Source: Luteimonas vadosa (GTDB lineage: Bacteria; Pseudomonadota; Gammaproteobacteria; Xanthomonadales; Xanthomonadaceae). Taken from it: a DNA stretch of 64,000 nt. This document shows, in pieces, positions 17,801 through 25,187 of this stretch (position 1 is the stretch's first letter; each line of letters begins with the position of its first letter). Under the pieces are notes generated by a model. That model made no database searches. It was not told the DNA's origin and was given only the letters and a program-made list of their open reading frames with translations. The position numbers and the translations under genes are program-made. Where the stretch lies: contig NZ_BAABJY010000002.1 of assembly GCF_039543545.1 (NCBI RefSeq), forward strand, positions 682,001 to 746,000, written 5' to 3'.

Positions 17801-18373
17801 GTCCGCGTAGCGGCGCAACGCGGTGAGCTGGCGCACGTCGGTCTCGCCATCGGCCGTGCCCTTCGCGGCCAGCGCGAGGCGCATGATCGGCTCGGTCGAC
17901 GGATTGAAGCGCAGGATCACCGGCGCTTCCGCTTCGAGCGGCAGTTGCAGCACTTCCAGCTTGTCGCGGACCTCCAGGCTGGCCTGGTCCATGTCCGCGC
18001 CCCAGGCGAACTCGAGCACCACGTCGCTCTGCCCGGTACGCGAGACCGACTTGAGCTTGCGCAGGTTCTTCACCACGCCGACGGCTTCCTCCACCGGCTC
18101 GGAGATGAGGGTTTCGATTTCCGCCGGTGCGGCACCGGTGTATTCGGTCCGCACGGTCAGCGTCGGATAGCTCAGGTCGGGGAGCAGGTTGACCTTGAGG
18201 TCGCCCAGCGCGATGAACCCGAACAGCAGGAAGCTGATCGTGATCATGGCGATGGTCACGCGGCGGCGGGTCGAGAACTCCACCAGGTTGAACCCTCCCC
18301 CGGGCGACTGGTGCGGGTCGTGCCCGGAGGGTGGCGCGCCTTCTCCCGCGCTCTCGTGGCGCGAGGTGCTCAC
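14837..18373 (-). CDS. RND efflux transporter permease, first subunit (enlarged)
   Basis: 1178 residues, about 130 longer than typical RND pump proteins. The extra length lies in an N-terminal extension (about 30 residues before FNLVEFSTRRR), a Gly/Ala/Ser-rich insertion in the first periplasmic loop, and a long cytoplasmic loop between the two halves (from PEEPAHPRWQPERRW to the second set of helices). The proton-relay residues are intact: D477 and D478 in LVVDDSIVVLES and K1053 in LVTKNAIILID. It is an inner-membrane, proton-driven exporter subunit. It overlaps the membrane fusion protein gene upstream (18370-18373) and the second pump gene downstream by 4 bases each, so the three are coupled. 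The substrate is unknown. Confidence 0.93.
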   Translation of the reverse strand: MSTSRHESAGEGAPPSGHDPHQSPGGGFNLVEFSTRRRVTIAMITISFLLFGFIALGDLKVNLLPDLSYPTLTVRTEYTGAAPAEIETLISEPVEEAVGVVKNLRKLKSVSRTGQSDVVLEFAWGADMDQASLEVRDKLEVLQLPLEAEAPVILRFNPSTEPIMRLALAAKGTADGETDVRQLTALRRYADDDLKKKLEPVGGVAAVKVGGGLEDEVQVEIDQQKLAQLNLPIDTVIQRLQQENVNVSGGRLEEGSQRYLVRTVNQFASIEEMRDMLVTIQSGGGGAAESAAEQMARVAAASGDASTMAAAASVQSNSGGGSQVAGGMPVRLRDIADVRQGYKEREAIIRLAGQEAVELAIYKEGDANTVSTADAVAARLKELESQVPPDFTLTVIDDQSKFIRAAINDVKFDAVIGGMLAILVIFLFLRDGWSTFVISLSLPVSIITTFFFMGQMGLSLNVMSLGGLALATGLVVDDSIVVLESIAKARERGLGILQAAIVGTREVSMAVVASTLTTIAVFLPLVFVEGIAGQLFRDQALTVALAIAISLAVSMTLIPMLSALKGRPPMAFPEEPAHPRWQPERRWQKPVAATGRGFGAVLRGLFFGIAWAIVRLWRGLSALIGPVMRKASDLAMAPYSRAERGYLRLLPNALRRPGLVVGLAAAAFAATLAAIPLLGTDLIPQLAQDRFEMTVKLPPGTPLAETDSLVRELQREHADDEGVEAMYGVSGSGTRLDANPTESGENIGKLSIVMADGGSKRFEAEQTERLRATMTDHPRAQVDFSRPELFSFSTPLEIELRGQDMESIEQAGQRMAALLRANPNYADVKSTVEEGFPEIQIRFDQDRAAALGLTTRQIADAVVKKVRGDVATRYSFRDRKIDVLVRARESDRDSVEGIRQLIVNPGSARAVRLESVADVVSTTGPSEIHRSDQVRVAVVSANLRDIDLGSAVEEVRQMVAENPLGAGVGMHIGGQGEELSQSVKSLLFAFGLAIFLVYLVMASQFESLLHPFVILFTIPLALVGAVLALLLTFSPVSVVVFIGLILLVGLVTKNAIILIDKVNQLREAGVAKREALVEGARSRLRPIIMTTMCTLFGFLPLALAFGEGAEVRSPMAITVIGGLLVSTLLTLVVIPVVYDLLDRRADAWYVARRKRKEETAETARDVEKGSYDPGTERA

Positions 18374-19509
18374 TGCTTGCCGGCCTTGTTATCGGCACGC
18401 GCGGTCTGGGTGGGCGCCTTGGCCTCGGGCTCGCCGAGCACCTGCACGGCACTGCCCTCCCGCAGCGCCACCTTGCCGGCGGTGACCACGGGTTCGCCGG
18501 GCTTGAGTCCCCGCACGACCTCGGCGTAGCCGCCATCGATGTAGCCCAGCGTGACGGGAACCCGTACCGCCTTGCCGTCCCGGACCGTGAATACCGCACT
18601 GTCCGTCTCGCCCTCCAGCAAGGCCGAGCGTGGAATGACCAAGGCGTTCGCGCGCTGGTCGTAATCGATGCGGATCCGCCCGAACATGCCCGGCTGCAGC
18701 TCACCGGCGCCTACGAACGCGGTGATGACGCGGAACGTGCCGCTCGCCGAATCGACCACCGGCGCGATCCGGTCGACACTTCCGGTGAACGTCTTGCCCG
18801 GCAACGCATCCACCTGCAATTTCACCGGCTGGCCGGCACGCAGCGTGGCCAGTTCCCGCTCGGGCACGTTGAGGGTGGCTTCCAGCCGCGAGTTGTCGAC
18901 GATCCGGAAGATCGGCGTGTTGATTTGGACGAAGTTGCCCGGCTTGATCGAGCGCTGGGCGATGACGCCGGAGATCGGCGCCTTGACGCTGGCATAGGAC
19001 AGTTCGAGGTTGGCAAGCCGGTTGGCGGCGCGGGCGTTCTCGAGGTCGTATCGCAGCTGGTCGTGGTCCGCAGCGCTGACGAGCTGTTGTTCCGCCAGTT
19101 GCTGCGACCGGCGGAAGTTCGCCTCGAGCTTGCGCAGCTGCGCGCTGCTTTGCGCCGCCTGCAGCGCCGCGCGGTCGGGATCCAGCCGTGCCAGCACCTG
19201 ACCGGCCCGGACCTCCTGACCTTCCTCCACCAGCACGCTCAGGGCGACGCCCGAGGTCTTCGCCACGACCTGCGACTCCGCCCTGGGCTCCAGTGGCGCC
19301 GTCCCGGTATAGCTCGCGGCGATGGCGCGACGCGAGGCTTTCTCGACCTCCACCGGCACCGCTTCGGGCCCCTTGTCCTCGCCATCCGGCCCCTTGGCCT
19401 CCGCGTCGCCGTTGCCGCCCTTGCAAGCGGTGATCAAGATGGCCGAAGCCAGCAACAGGGCCGCGACGCGGGTGCCCCGGGGAAGTCGACGAACTCGGAA
19501 GAAGGACAT
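18370..19509 (-). CDS. RND efflux membrane fusion lipoprotein
   Basis: 379 residues from ATG 19507-19509 (MSFFRVRRLPRG). The signal peptide ends in a lipobox (ASAILITAC), so it is an inner-membrane-anchored periplasmic lipoprotein. The biotinyl/lipoyl half-motifs (VVAKTSGVALSVLVEEGQEV and the paired PISGVIAQRSIKPGNFV) flank an alpha-helical hairpin; beta-barrel and membrane-proximal domains follow. This is the HlyD/AcrA-type adaptor that connects the RND pump to an outer-membrane channel. The frame is also open upstream to 19551, but the chosen ATG puts the signal peptide at the N-terminus. It is the first gene of the four-gene efflux operon. Confidence 0.92.
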   Translation of the reverse strand: MSFFRVRRLPRGTRVAALLLASAILITACKGGNGDAEAKGPDGEDKGPEAVPVEVEKASRRAIAASYTGTAPLEPRAESQVVAKTSGVALSVLVEEGQEVRAGQVLARLDPDRAALQAAQSSAQLRKLEANFRRSQQLAEQQLVSAADHDQLRYDLENARAANRLANLELSYASVKAPISGVIAQRSIKPGNFVQINTPIFRIVDNSRLEATLNVPERELATLRAGQPVKLQVDALPGKTFTGSVDRIAPVVDSASGTFRVITAFVGAGELQPGMFGRIRIDYDQRANALVIPRSALLEGETDSAVFTVRDGKAVRVPVTLGYIDGGYAEVVRGLKPGEPVVTAGKVALREGSAVQVLGEPEAKAPTQTARADNKAGKQ

Positions 19510-19892
19510 GGTCGGGGCTAGCCAGAATGGTGTGGTAGCAAGGTATATCACCTGCCCCCGCCCAGCATGCCCCAGAGGTCATGGTGACTGCCGGCAACGG
19601 GCGGGCGGGTGCGGTTGGCGAGGAGTGACCCACCACTTCGCCACTTTCCAAAGAACCGACGAAAAGAATGCCGGTGGCTGGGCCGGGACGCGCGACACAG
19701 GCGTCGCCGATTCGGCCGTCGATTCGATCGGTTTCGTCCCGCGTTGGCGGCGGCAGTGCCGGACGGGATCGGCCCGCGCACCCCGACGTTAACAGGTCGC
19801 AAGACGCGGGCTATACTGTCCCGATTGCGCCCGGGCATTGCTGCGGGGCGCGTTCGATACTCTTCCAGCCCTCCAGGATTGCGGACCTTTCC
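19510..19892. other. Divergent intergenic region between the efflux operon and the cytochrome genes
   Basis: About 380 bases with no supported gene. It must hold the promoter of the minus-strand efflux operon; a TATACC-like hexamer is present on that strand near 19541-19546, but I see no convincing -35 partner. On the plus strand it holds the strong promoter described separately. Several short open frames cross it but none has a family resemblance or good start. Confidence 0.6.
19789..19817 (+). promoter_or_regulatory. Sigma-70 type promoter for the cytochrome c pair
   Basis: TTAACA (19789-19794) and TATACT (19812-19817) are separated by exactly 17 bases; each matches the consensus at five of six positions. 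The start of transcription would lie about 70 bases upstream of the first cytochrome ATG at 19893. This is the best-looking housekeeping promoter in the window. Confidence 0.75.
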
Positions 19893-20264
19893 ATGACGCG
19901 ACCGTTGCCGATCGCCGCCTGCCTGCTGACCCTCGCCTTGCTGCCCCTGGCGACCGACGCGCAACAGGCACCCAGCCCAGCAAGCGCCACGCAAGGCATG
20001 CAGCCTGCCGCCGGCAACGCCGATAACGGCCACATGCTGACGTACACCTGCCAGGGATGCCACGGCATCGCCGGGTACAAGAACGCCTACCCGAATTACC
20101 ACGTGCCCAAGATCGGCGGCCAATCCACCGCCTACCTGGTCAACGCCCTGACCGAATATCGCGATGGCAACCGCAAGCATCCCACCATGCAGGCCCAGGC
20201 GCAGAGCTTTTCCGACCAGGACATCGCCGATATCGCCACCTTCCTCTCGGGGTTGAGTCAATGA
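19893..20264 (+). CDS. Periplasmic cytochrome c (c4/c553-like)
   Basis: 123 residues from ATG 19893-19895. A signal peptide (MTRPLPIAACLLTLALLPLATDA) is followed by a mature monohaem domain. The haem attachment motif is CQGCH in YTCQGCHGIAGY and the axial methionine is likely in HPTMQAQAQSF. The block VPKIGGQSTAYLVNALTEYRDGNRKHPTM is typical of cytochrome c4 half-domains. It is a soluble periplasmic electron carrier. Its stop overlaps the start of the second cytochrome gene by 4 bases, so the two single-haem proteins are made together and may act as a split equivalent of dihaem c4. The frame is open upstream to 19668 but without a signal-like start. Confidence 0.9.
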   Translation: MTRPLPIAACLLTLALLPLATDAQQAPSPASATQGMQPAAGNADNGHMLTYTCQGCHGIAGYKNAYPNYHVPKIGGQSTAYLVNALTEYRDGNRKHPTMQAQAQSFSDQDIADIATFLSGLSQ

Positions 20265-20713
20265 GCCGGGCCATCCGCAGCAAGTCGACCGTGACGATCG
20301 TTTTTTCACTTGCCCTGGCATTGGCCGCGTGCGGCGCGGAGGACGCGGCACCGGACGCACATTCCGGCGCCGAGGGCGGCGCAGCCCGGGTTTCGTCGTC
20401 CGCCGGCTTGCCGGCGGGACGCATCACCGCCGGGGAGGAACTGGCAGCGTCCAAGGGCAAGGCGACCGGGCAGTCCTGCATCGATTGCCACGGAGCCGAC
20501 GGCAATACCCCGCTGGATCCAACCTATCCAAAGCTGGGCGGCCAGTACGCCGACTACCTGGAGCACGCCTTGCAGGGCTATCGCGATGGCAAGCGCTCGC
20601 ACGCCTTGATGTCCCAGCAGGCCAAGGACCTCGACGACCAGCAGATCGCCGACCTTGCGGCGTATTTCGCGTCACGGCCCAGCCAGCTGCGGGACCTAGA
20701 AGGGGTTCATTGA
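20261..20713 (+). CDS. Lipoprotein cytochrome c
   Basis: 150 residues starting MSRAIRSKSTVTIVF at 20261. The signal sequence ends in a lipobox, LALAAC, so the mature protein is lipid-anchored, unlike its partner. The haem site is CIDCH in QSCIDCHGADGNTPLD, and a candidate axial methionine is in HALMSQQAKDL. It shares the block YPKLGGQYADYLEHALQGYRDGKR with the upstream cytochrome, which indicates an old duplication. A role in electron transfer to a terminal oxidase is likely but not shown by position. Confidence 0.9.
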   Translation: MSRAIRSKSTVTIVFSLALALAACGAEDAAPDAHSGAEGGAARVSSSAGLPAGRITAGEELAASKGKATGQSCIDCHGADGNTPLDPTYPKLGGQYADYLEHALQGYRDGKRSHALMSQQAKDLDDQQIADLAAYFASRPSQLRDLEGVH

Positions 20714-20989
20714 ACCCTGGATGAGAAGGGTCTCCGGCCATCGGCGACCTTTCCCCGCCATGCCTGGTCCGGCGCGACTCTTGAAGGAGTCGCGCCCATG
20801 AATGGCGAGGCCATGTCCCCGTCACCTGCTCGACATGCGTGGATGCCCCCGGCCGGTTCGGCCGCTGGTCGAACTACGTGACCCGTCGAAACGGGTAGAG
20901 CCAGTTCGTAAGGAACCTGGCTCATCGGCCAGTCACCTCGTCGCGCGTTCCGATGCACCAGGACAGCACCGGGCTGGATGGGGTCCCGC
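20714..20989. repeat. Convergent intergenic region with three stem-loops, one REP-like
   Basis: Between two convergent genes lie three strong hairpins. The first is a perfect 10-bp stem, GGCGCGACTC with GAGTCGCGCC (20771-20796, loop TTGAAG). The second is ACCCGT-CGAA-ACGGGT (20881-20896). The third is a 10-bp stem with one bulge (GAGCCAGTTC with GAACCTGGCTC, 20898-20923). The third is preceded by GTAG (20895-20898), the tetranucleotide that marks REP/SMAG palindromes of Stenotrophomonas and relatives. None has a T-run, but the pair may still end transcription from both sides. Confidence 0.6.
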
Positions 20990-22621
20990 TCAGGGTTGCG
21001 AACGCGGTTTTTCCAGGCTCTCCTGGTCTTCCTGCAACTCGGGCTTGAACGGGACATCCGGCGCCTTGCGCGCGGTTGCCTCGATATCCTTCATGTTGGG
21101 ATCGCTGATCGCACAGGCACCGCCCAGCGCCAGCAAGGCCACCGCACACTTGATCGTCTTGCTGGTGCCGGGGATCGGGATGAGCACCTCCTTGATGCTC
21201 TGCCGCACCCACTTCTCGAGCAGGGTTTCGTGGGGCACCCAGAACCGGTCGAACGCGGTCGGCTCGAAGCCGATCGGCGGGCGCTTGAGCCACGTGCCCA
21301 TGCGATCGATCTTCTCGTAGTCCTCCGTGATCGTGCCCGGCGGCAGGCCGCCGCCCACCTTGTTGTCGCGACCCGCGAGCCTCGGGCTACCGTCCGGATT
21401 GAAAAGGCCCGGCGTGTTGCTTCCGGCCGGCCCGCCGGGACGGTTCCGGGTCGAGTCGCCCCAATCGTCGGATCGGCGCGCCCCGGGCGGGGCCCCGGGA
21501 TTCGGCGTCGACGCCAGCCCGGAACCTGCCGACGGGCCGTCCCGCCGGGTGCCCGTCGTCCCTTCCGGTTGCCCGCCCCCCCTCGAACCGGTTGACGCTT
21601 CGGCGTTGCCCGCCGTGCGGCTGGCCGCAGACCGGGGCGCGCCCTCGCTGCTCGCGGGCGACGGGATTTCCCGCAGGTTCGCTCGCGGCGCCTCTGCGGA
21701 AAGTTCGGGCGCCGCTAGACGGGGCTGGGGCCGGGGCTGGGTGGGGACCTGCGGCAAGGGTGCTGGGATCTCGCGTGCCACGACCTCGGTGGGTTGCTGC
21801 TGCAGGTCCGGAACAGCGATTTCCCGTTCTGGCAAGGGCCGTAGCCGCGGTGCCGCCGGCGCCTCGACGACCTGGATCTCGCGCCGGCGCGCGGTCAGTT
21901 CCGGGACTTCCACGGCCGGGGTCGCCACGTCGACCGGACGGGGCGGTGGCAGCACGAAACGGGTGTCGGGCGTGGGGGTTTCGGTGACCTGCAAGGGTTG
22001 CGCGGCGGGCGGCGCCGGCGGTTCCGGTTCCGGCTGCTCCTGCGCAGCCATCGCGGGCGGCGGCACTTCGGAGAGGGGCGGCATCGTCTCTGCGGCGGGA
22101 CGTGGCGGGATGGGCTTGGCGCTGGCGGCCTCACGCGGTTCCTCCCCTTGCTGCACCCCGCCGCCTTCGTCCTCTGGCGCGCCCTCGCCGATGAACTCGA
22201 CTTGCACGATGTCCTCGCCGACCGGCGCCTCCTCCCCCATGACAGACAGGAAGCGCATGTACATCAGCCAGGCGAGGATGGCCGTGAACAGGATGTGCAA
22301 TAGCACGCTGGCGGACATCGCGAAGATCCGCAGGCCGCGCTGGTCCGGCGTCGCGGGTTGCCATTCCTGCCGCCAAAGGCTGGCGAACGCACGCCAACGC
22401 CCGAGTTCAGCCAGCGCCGCCGGCGGCAGCCTGGGTTCTCGCGCCAGGAAGATCGCGATGATGCTGGCGGCCGTCGCGCCCACGACGCGCCCCGGGCGCG
22501 CCCGCAGCGTCTCGAACCAGGCGCTCCAGCCCTCCGGAAACTCGCCAGCGGGCCGTTCCGGCCTCAGCGACCGCCGTCGCCGGCGTCGCAGCGCCTCGAT
22601 CAGTTCCGACGAAGAGTACAT
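20990..22621 (-). CDS. Transmembrane repetitive protein, proline-rich (TonB-like layout)
   Basis: 543 residues from ATG 22619-22621; a TTG four codons earlier is the alternative. A short basic N-terminus is followed by one or two hydrophobic segments (VVGATAASIIAIFLA near residue 50 and a clear membrane helix, MSASVLLHILFTAILAWLMYM, near 105-125). A long Pro/Glu/Arg-rich, low-complexity periplasmic region (about residues 150-430) comes next, and then a conserved C-terminal domain around WVPHETLLEKWVRQSIKEVLIPIPG with cysteines in IKCAVALLALGGACA. Similar proteins in Xanthomonas are called 'transmembrane repetitive protein'; their function is not established. The layout resembles TonB-like energy transducers but no TonB C-terminal domain is recognisable. 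Confidence 0.82.
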   Translation of the reverse strand: MYSSSELIEALRRRRRRSLRPERPAGEFPEGWSAWFETLRARPGRVVGATAASIIAIFLAREPRLPPAALAELGRWRAFASLWRQEWQPATPDQRGLRIFAMSASVLLHILFTAILAWLMYMRFLSVMGEEAPVGEDIVQVEFIGEGAPEDEGGGVQQGEEPREAASAKPIPPRPAAETMPPLSEVPPPAMAAQEQPEPEPPAPPAAQPLQVTETPTPDTRFVLPPPRPVDVATPAVEVPELTARRREIQVVEAPAAPRLRPLPEREIAVPDLQQQPTEVVAREIPAPLPQVPTQPRPQPRLAAPELSAEAPRANLREIPSPASSEGAPRSAASRTAGNAEASTGSRGGGQPEGTTGTRRDGPSAGSGLASTPNPGAPPGARRSDDWGDSTRNRPGGPAGSNTPGLFNPDGSPRLAGRDNKVGGGLPPGTITEDYEKIDRMGTWLKRPPIGFEPTAFDRFWVPHETLLEKWVRQSIKEVLIPIPGTSKTIKCAVALLALGGACAISDPNMKDIEATARKAPDVPFKPELQEDQESLEKPRSQP

Positions 22622-22674
22622 GCGTGCCGGCAATTCCGTGCGACGGTGAACACGCTCGCGGGCTCAGGCGCCGC

Positions 22675-23268
22675 TCACGCCGCGTCGCGAGGCATGTAGG
22701 GCGCCTCGCCACTGTCGTGGTCGGTGGCATCGCGCACCGCAGTCACCCCCGGGACCTTCTCCAGCAGGGTCTTCTCGATGCCCTGCTTGAGGGTGACGTC
22801 CGCCATGCCGCACCCATGGCAGCCGCCCCCGAAGCGCAGGACCACGATCCCGTCCGAGGTCACCTCCTGCACGGAGACATGGCCGCGATGTTCGGCCAGC
22901 TGTGGATTGATCTCCTGGTCGACGACCCAGCGCACGCGTTCCACCAGGGAGGCGGACTCGGCCGGAGCCTCGCCCTTGATCTTCGGCGCACGGATCTGCA
23001 GCTGGCCGCCGGTGGAACGGGCGGCGTAATCGATCTCGGCCCCGTCCAGGAATGGCGCGCTGTCGGCATCGAGCCACAAGGTGAAACCTTCGCAATCGAT
23101 CGCCCACTCGTCACCTTGCAGGTCCCGTGGCTCGGCGAACTCCAGGCGCACGTCGGCTTGCGGCGTGCCAGGCTTGGTCGCGGCCAGGCGCACGCCCATG
23201 CCAGGCAGGTCTTCGCGCTCGATCAGCTTCCGGAAGTGGGTCTGCGCGGATTCGGAGATCTGGATCAT
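22675..23268 (-). CDS. nfuA: Fe-S biogenesis protein NfuA
   Basis: 197 residues. The N-terminal half is a degenerate A-type carrier domain (MIQISESAQTHFRKLIE, RLAATKPGTPQADVRLEFAEP). The C-terminal half is the Nfu domain with its cluster-binding CxxC in GGGCHGCGMADVTLKQGIE. This two-domain order is diagnostic of NfuA, which delivers 4Fe-4S clusters to targets such as lipoate synthase and aconitase under oxidative stress or iron shortage. It stands alone on the minus strand, 53 bases upstream of the repetitive membrane protein gene. Confidence 0.96.
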   Translation of the reverse strand: MIQISESAQTHFRKLIEREDLPGMGVRLAATKPGTPQADVRLEFAEPRDLQGDEWAIDCEGFTLWLDADSAPFLDGAEIDYAARSTGGQLQIRAPKIKGEAPAESASLVERVRWVVDQEINPQLAEHRGHVSVQEVTSDGIVVLRFGGGCHGCGMADVTLKQGIEKTLLEKVPGVTAVRDATDHDSGEAPYMPRDAA

Positions 23269-23389
23269 GGGCGTATTCTAGCGGTCCAGGCCGCGAAACC
23301 CCCTTCCGGAGCCGACTTTCGGCGGACACTGCCGTTTTCCCGATGGTTCGTGTTCATCCTGCGTCCCGCCCGCACCCACAGGAGTCCCC

Positions 23390-23731
23390 ATGACCGACCT
23401 CACCCCGCTAGCCGAGGCGCATTGCATCCCGAGAAAGGGCGTCGACCACAAGCTCTCCGAGGCACGCATCCGCGAGCTACTGCCGCAAGTGCCGGCCTGG
23501 GAACTCGCCGAAGACGGCGAAGCCCTCTGTCGCACCTTCCGGTTCGACGACTATTACCGGACCATTTCCTTCGTCAACGCGCTGGCGCATGTCGCCAATC
23601 GCGAGGACCACCATCCCGACCTGGCCGTGCATTACGACCGGTGCGTCGTGACCTTCTCGACGCATGACGTCGGGGGACTCAGCGAGAACGACTTCATCTG
23701 TGCGGCGAAGGCCGACGCGCTGGCCGCTTGA
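23390..23731 (+). CDS. phhB: Pterin-4a-carbinolamine dehydratase
   Basis: 113 residues. The family signature is intact: the active-site histidines in NREDHHPDLAVHYDRC and the following TFSTHDVGGLSENDF. A Shine-Dalgarno sequence (AGGAG) precedes the ATG at 23390. The enzyme dehydrates 4a-hydroxytetrahydrobiopterin to regenerate the cofactor of phenylalanine hydroxylase, and in some bacteria it also acts in molybdopterin metabolism. No phenylalanine hydroxylase gene is in the window. It runs convergent to rluC with only 18 bases between them. Confidence 0.95.
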   Translation: MTDLTPLAEAHCIPRKGVDHKLSEARIRELLPQVPAWELAEDGEALCRTFRFDDYYRTISFVNALAHVANREDHHPDLAVHYDRCVVTFSTHDVGGLSENDFICAAKADALAA

Positions 23732-23749
23732 GCGCGCAAGGCCGGCGCT

Positions 23750-24745
23750 TCAACCCAGGCGGTCAAGCACGGCGACCAGGTCCTGGTCCAGTGGCGCGTT
23801 GAGCACGTACGGCGAGCACCCTGCATCGAGCGCGAATTCAAGCGATGCCGCATGCAGGAACAGCCGCCGCAACCCGACCTGTTCACGCAATCGCCTGTTG
23901 GCTTCGGGGTCGCCGTACTTGTCGTCGCCTGCCACGGGATGGCCGATGTGGCGGGCATGGACGCGGATCTGGTGGGTCCGGCCGGTTTCGATCCGGACCT
24001 CGCAGTAGGACTGCCCGCCGCGACGTTCGAGCATCTTGAAGTGGCTCAGCGACGGCTTGCCAGAGGCTGCGTTGCCGCCGGTCATCGCCTGCACATGGCG
24101 CTCCCCGCCCTGGCGCAGCCCCACATGCAACGGCACGTCCACGCTCATCACCCCATCGGGCATGCGTCCGGCCAGCAGGGCCAGGTAACGCTTGCGCAGT
24201 CCGCCGCCACCGGGGCCGGCGCTGTCCTCGCGCATCAATGCCTGCAGCTCCACGAGGGCCGCCCGCTTCTTGGCGATGACCATCAACCCCGACGTGTCCC
24301 GGTCCAGCCGGTGCACCAGCTCCAGCGACTGTTGCGGGCGCAGGGCGCGCAAGGTTTCGATCACCCCGAACCCGATGCCGCTGCCGCCGTGGCTGGCGAT
24401 GCCCGACGGCTTGCTGATTGCCAGCAGGCGGGCATCCTCGAACACGATGCTCGCCTCCAGTGCGTCCAGCAGGCCCCTGGCGGGAACGCCCTTGTCGCTG
24501 GAAGCAGTGAGACGGACCGGTGGGACGCGCACTTCGTCGTCCGCCTGCAAGCGGGTATCCGGCTTCGCGCGGCCGCCGTTGATCCGGACCTGCCCGCTAC
24601 GGATGATCTTGTAGATCAATGACTTGGGCGCGCCCTTCAGCTGACCGAGCAGGAAATTGTCCAGGCGCTGCCCCGCCCTGTCGCCGGCGACGCGCACCAT
24701 CCGGACACCGGGAGATGGGCTCGAAGGGGTTGTCTGGTCCGTCAT
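23750..24745 (-). CDS. rluC: 23S rRNA pseudouridine synthase RluC
   Basis: 331 residues. An N-terminal S4 RNA-binding domain (RLDNFLLGQLKGAPKSLIYKI, about residues 25-85) is followed by the RluA-type catalytic domain with the essential aspartate in VHRLDRDTSGLMV and the later GRTHQIRVHARHIGHPVAGD block. RluC makes pseudouridine at positions 955, 2504 and 2580 of 23S rRNA in E. coli. It lies divergently just before rne, the same neighbourhood as in enterics (rluC and rne are head to head), which supports RluC over RluA or RluD. Confidence 0.95.
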   Translation of the reverse strand: MTDQTTPSSPSPGVRMVRVAGDRAGQRLDNFLLGQLKGAPKSLIYKIIRSGQVRINGGRAKPDTRLQADDEVRVPPVRLTASSDKGVPARGLLDALEASIVFEDARLLAISKPSGIASHGGSGIGFGVIETLRALRPQQSLELVHRLDRDTSGLMVIAKKRAALVELQALMREDSAGPGGGGLRKRYLALLAGRMPDGVMSVDVPLHVGLRQGGERHVQAMTGGNAASGKPSLSHFKMLERRGGQSYCEVRIETGRTHQIRVHARHIGHPVAGDDKYGDPEANRRLREQVGLRRLFLHAASLEFALDAGCSPYVLNAPLDQDLVAVLDRLG

Positions 24746-25187
24746 GCCGGCCTTTTCTGTTACACTCGCTGCGCGAGATAAGGTGCTGATTTTGCAGGGA
24801 GTTCACCGGCCGAGAACCGGCCTTCCGCAAGGTCCGGCCAGAGCGCGACCACTGCCCGCGGGGCAGTTCAATGTTAGCGGCTGGACGGCAGCTCCGGGGA
24901 TCGCCCTGCACTTCGGTGTCGGTGTATGAACATGTCCCGCGCGATGCAAGCGCCCTTGCCGGATGGTCTGCCTGAACAGCACGCCCCGGCAGCGGCCCGA
25001 AGCGGTCGCCGGCCCGCAACAAACACAATGCACAAGCGCTCCCGCGGACCGCCGTGGTGTCGTAGCGCTGGAAGAAACCACAGTCGCCGCTGCGCTTGCG
25101 CGGCAGGCGGCCGGCAACATCCAGGCGAAACGCCCCGGCGTTCCGCGTGCCTGCTCATGCGAGCGGAGCGCGCAAGGAACGACCACA
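24746..25187 (+). promoter_or_regulatory. Long structured 5' leader of rne
   Basis: About 440 bases separate rluC from the rne start. An extended -10 element, TG-T-TACACT (24758-24766), could start transcription near 24773, giving a leader of about 415 bases. Two hairpins stand out: GGCCG-AGAAC-CGGCC (24808-24822), and a perfect 7-bp stem ACTGCCC with GGGCAGT around a GCG loop (24852-24868). In E. coli the 361-base rne leader contains hairpins that RNase E recognises to cut its own mRNA; this leader is of similar length and location. Direct autoregulation here is inferred. Confidence 0.6.
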
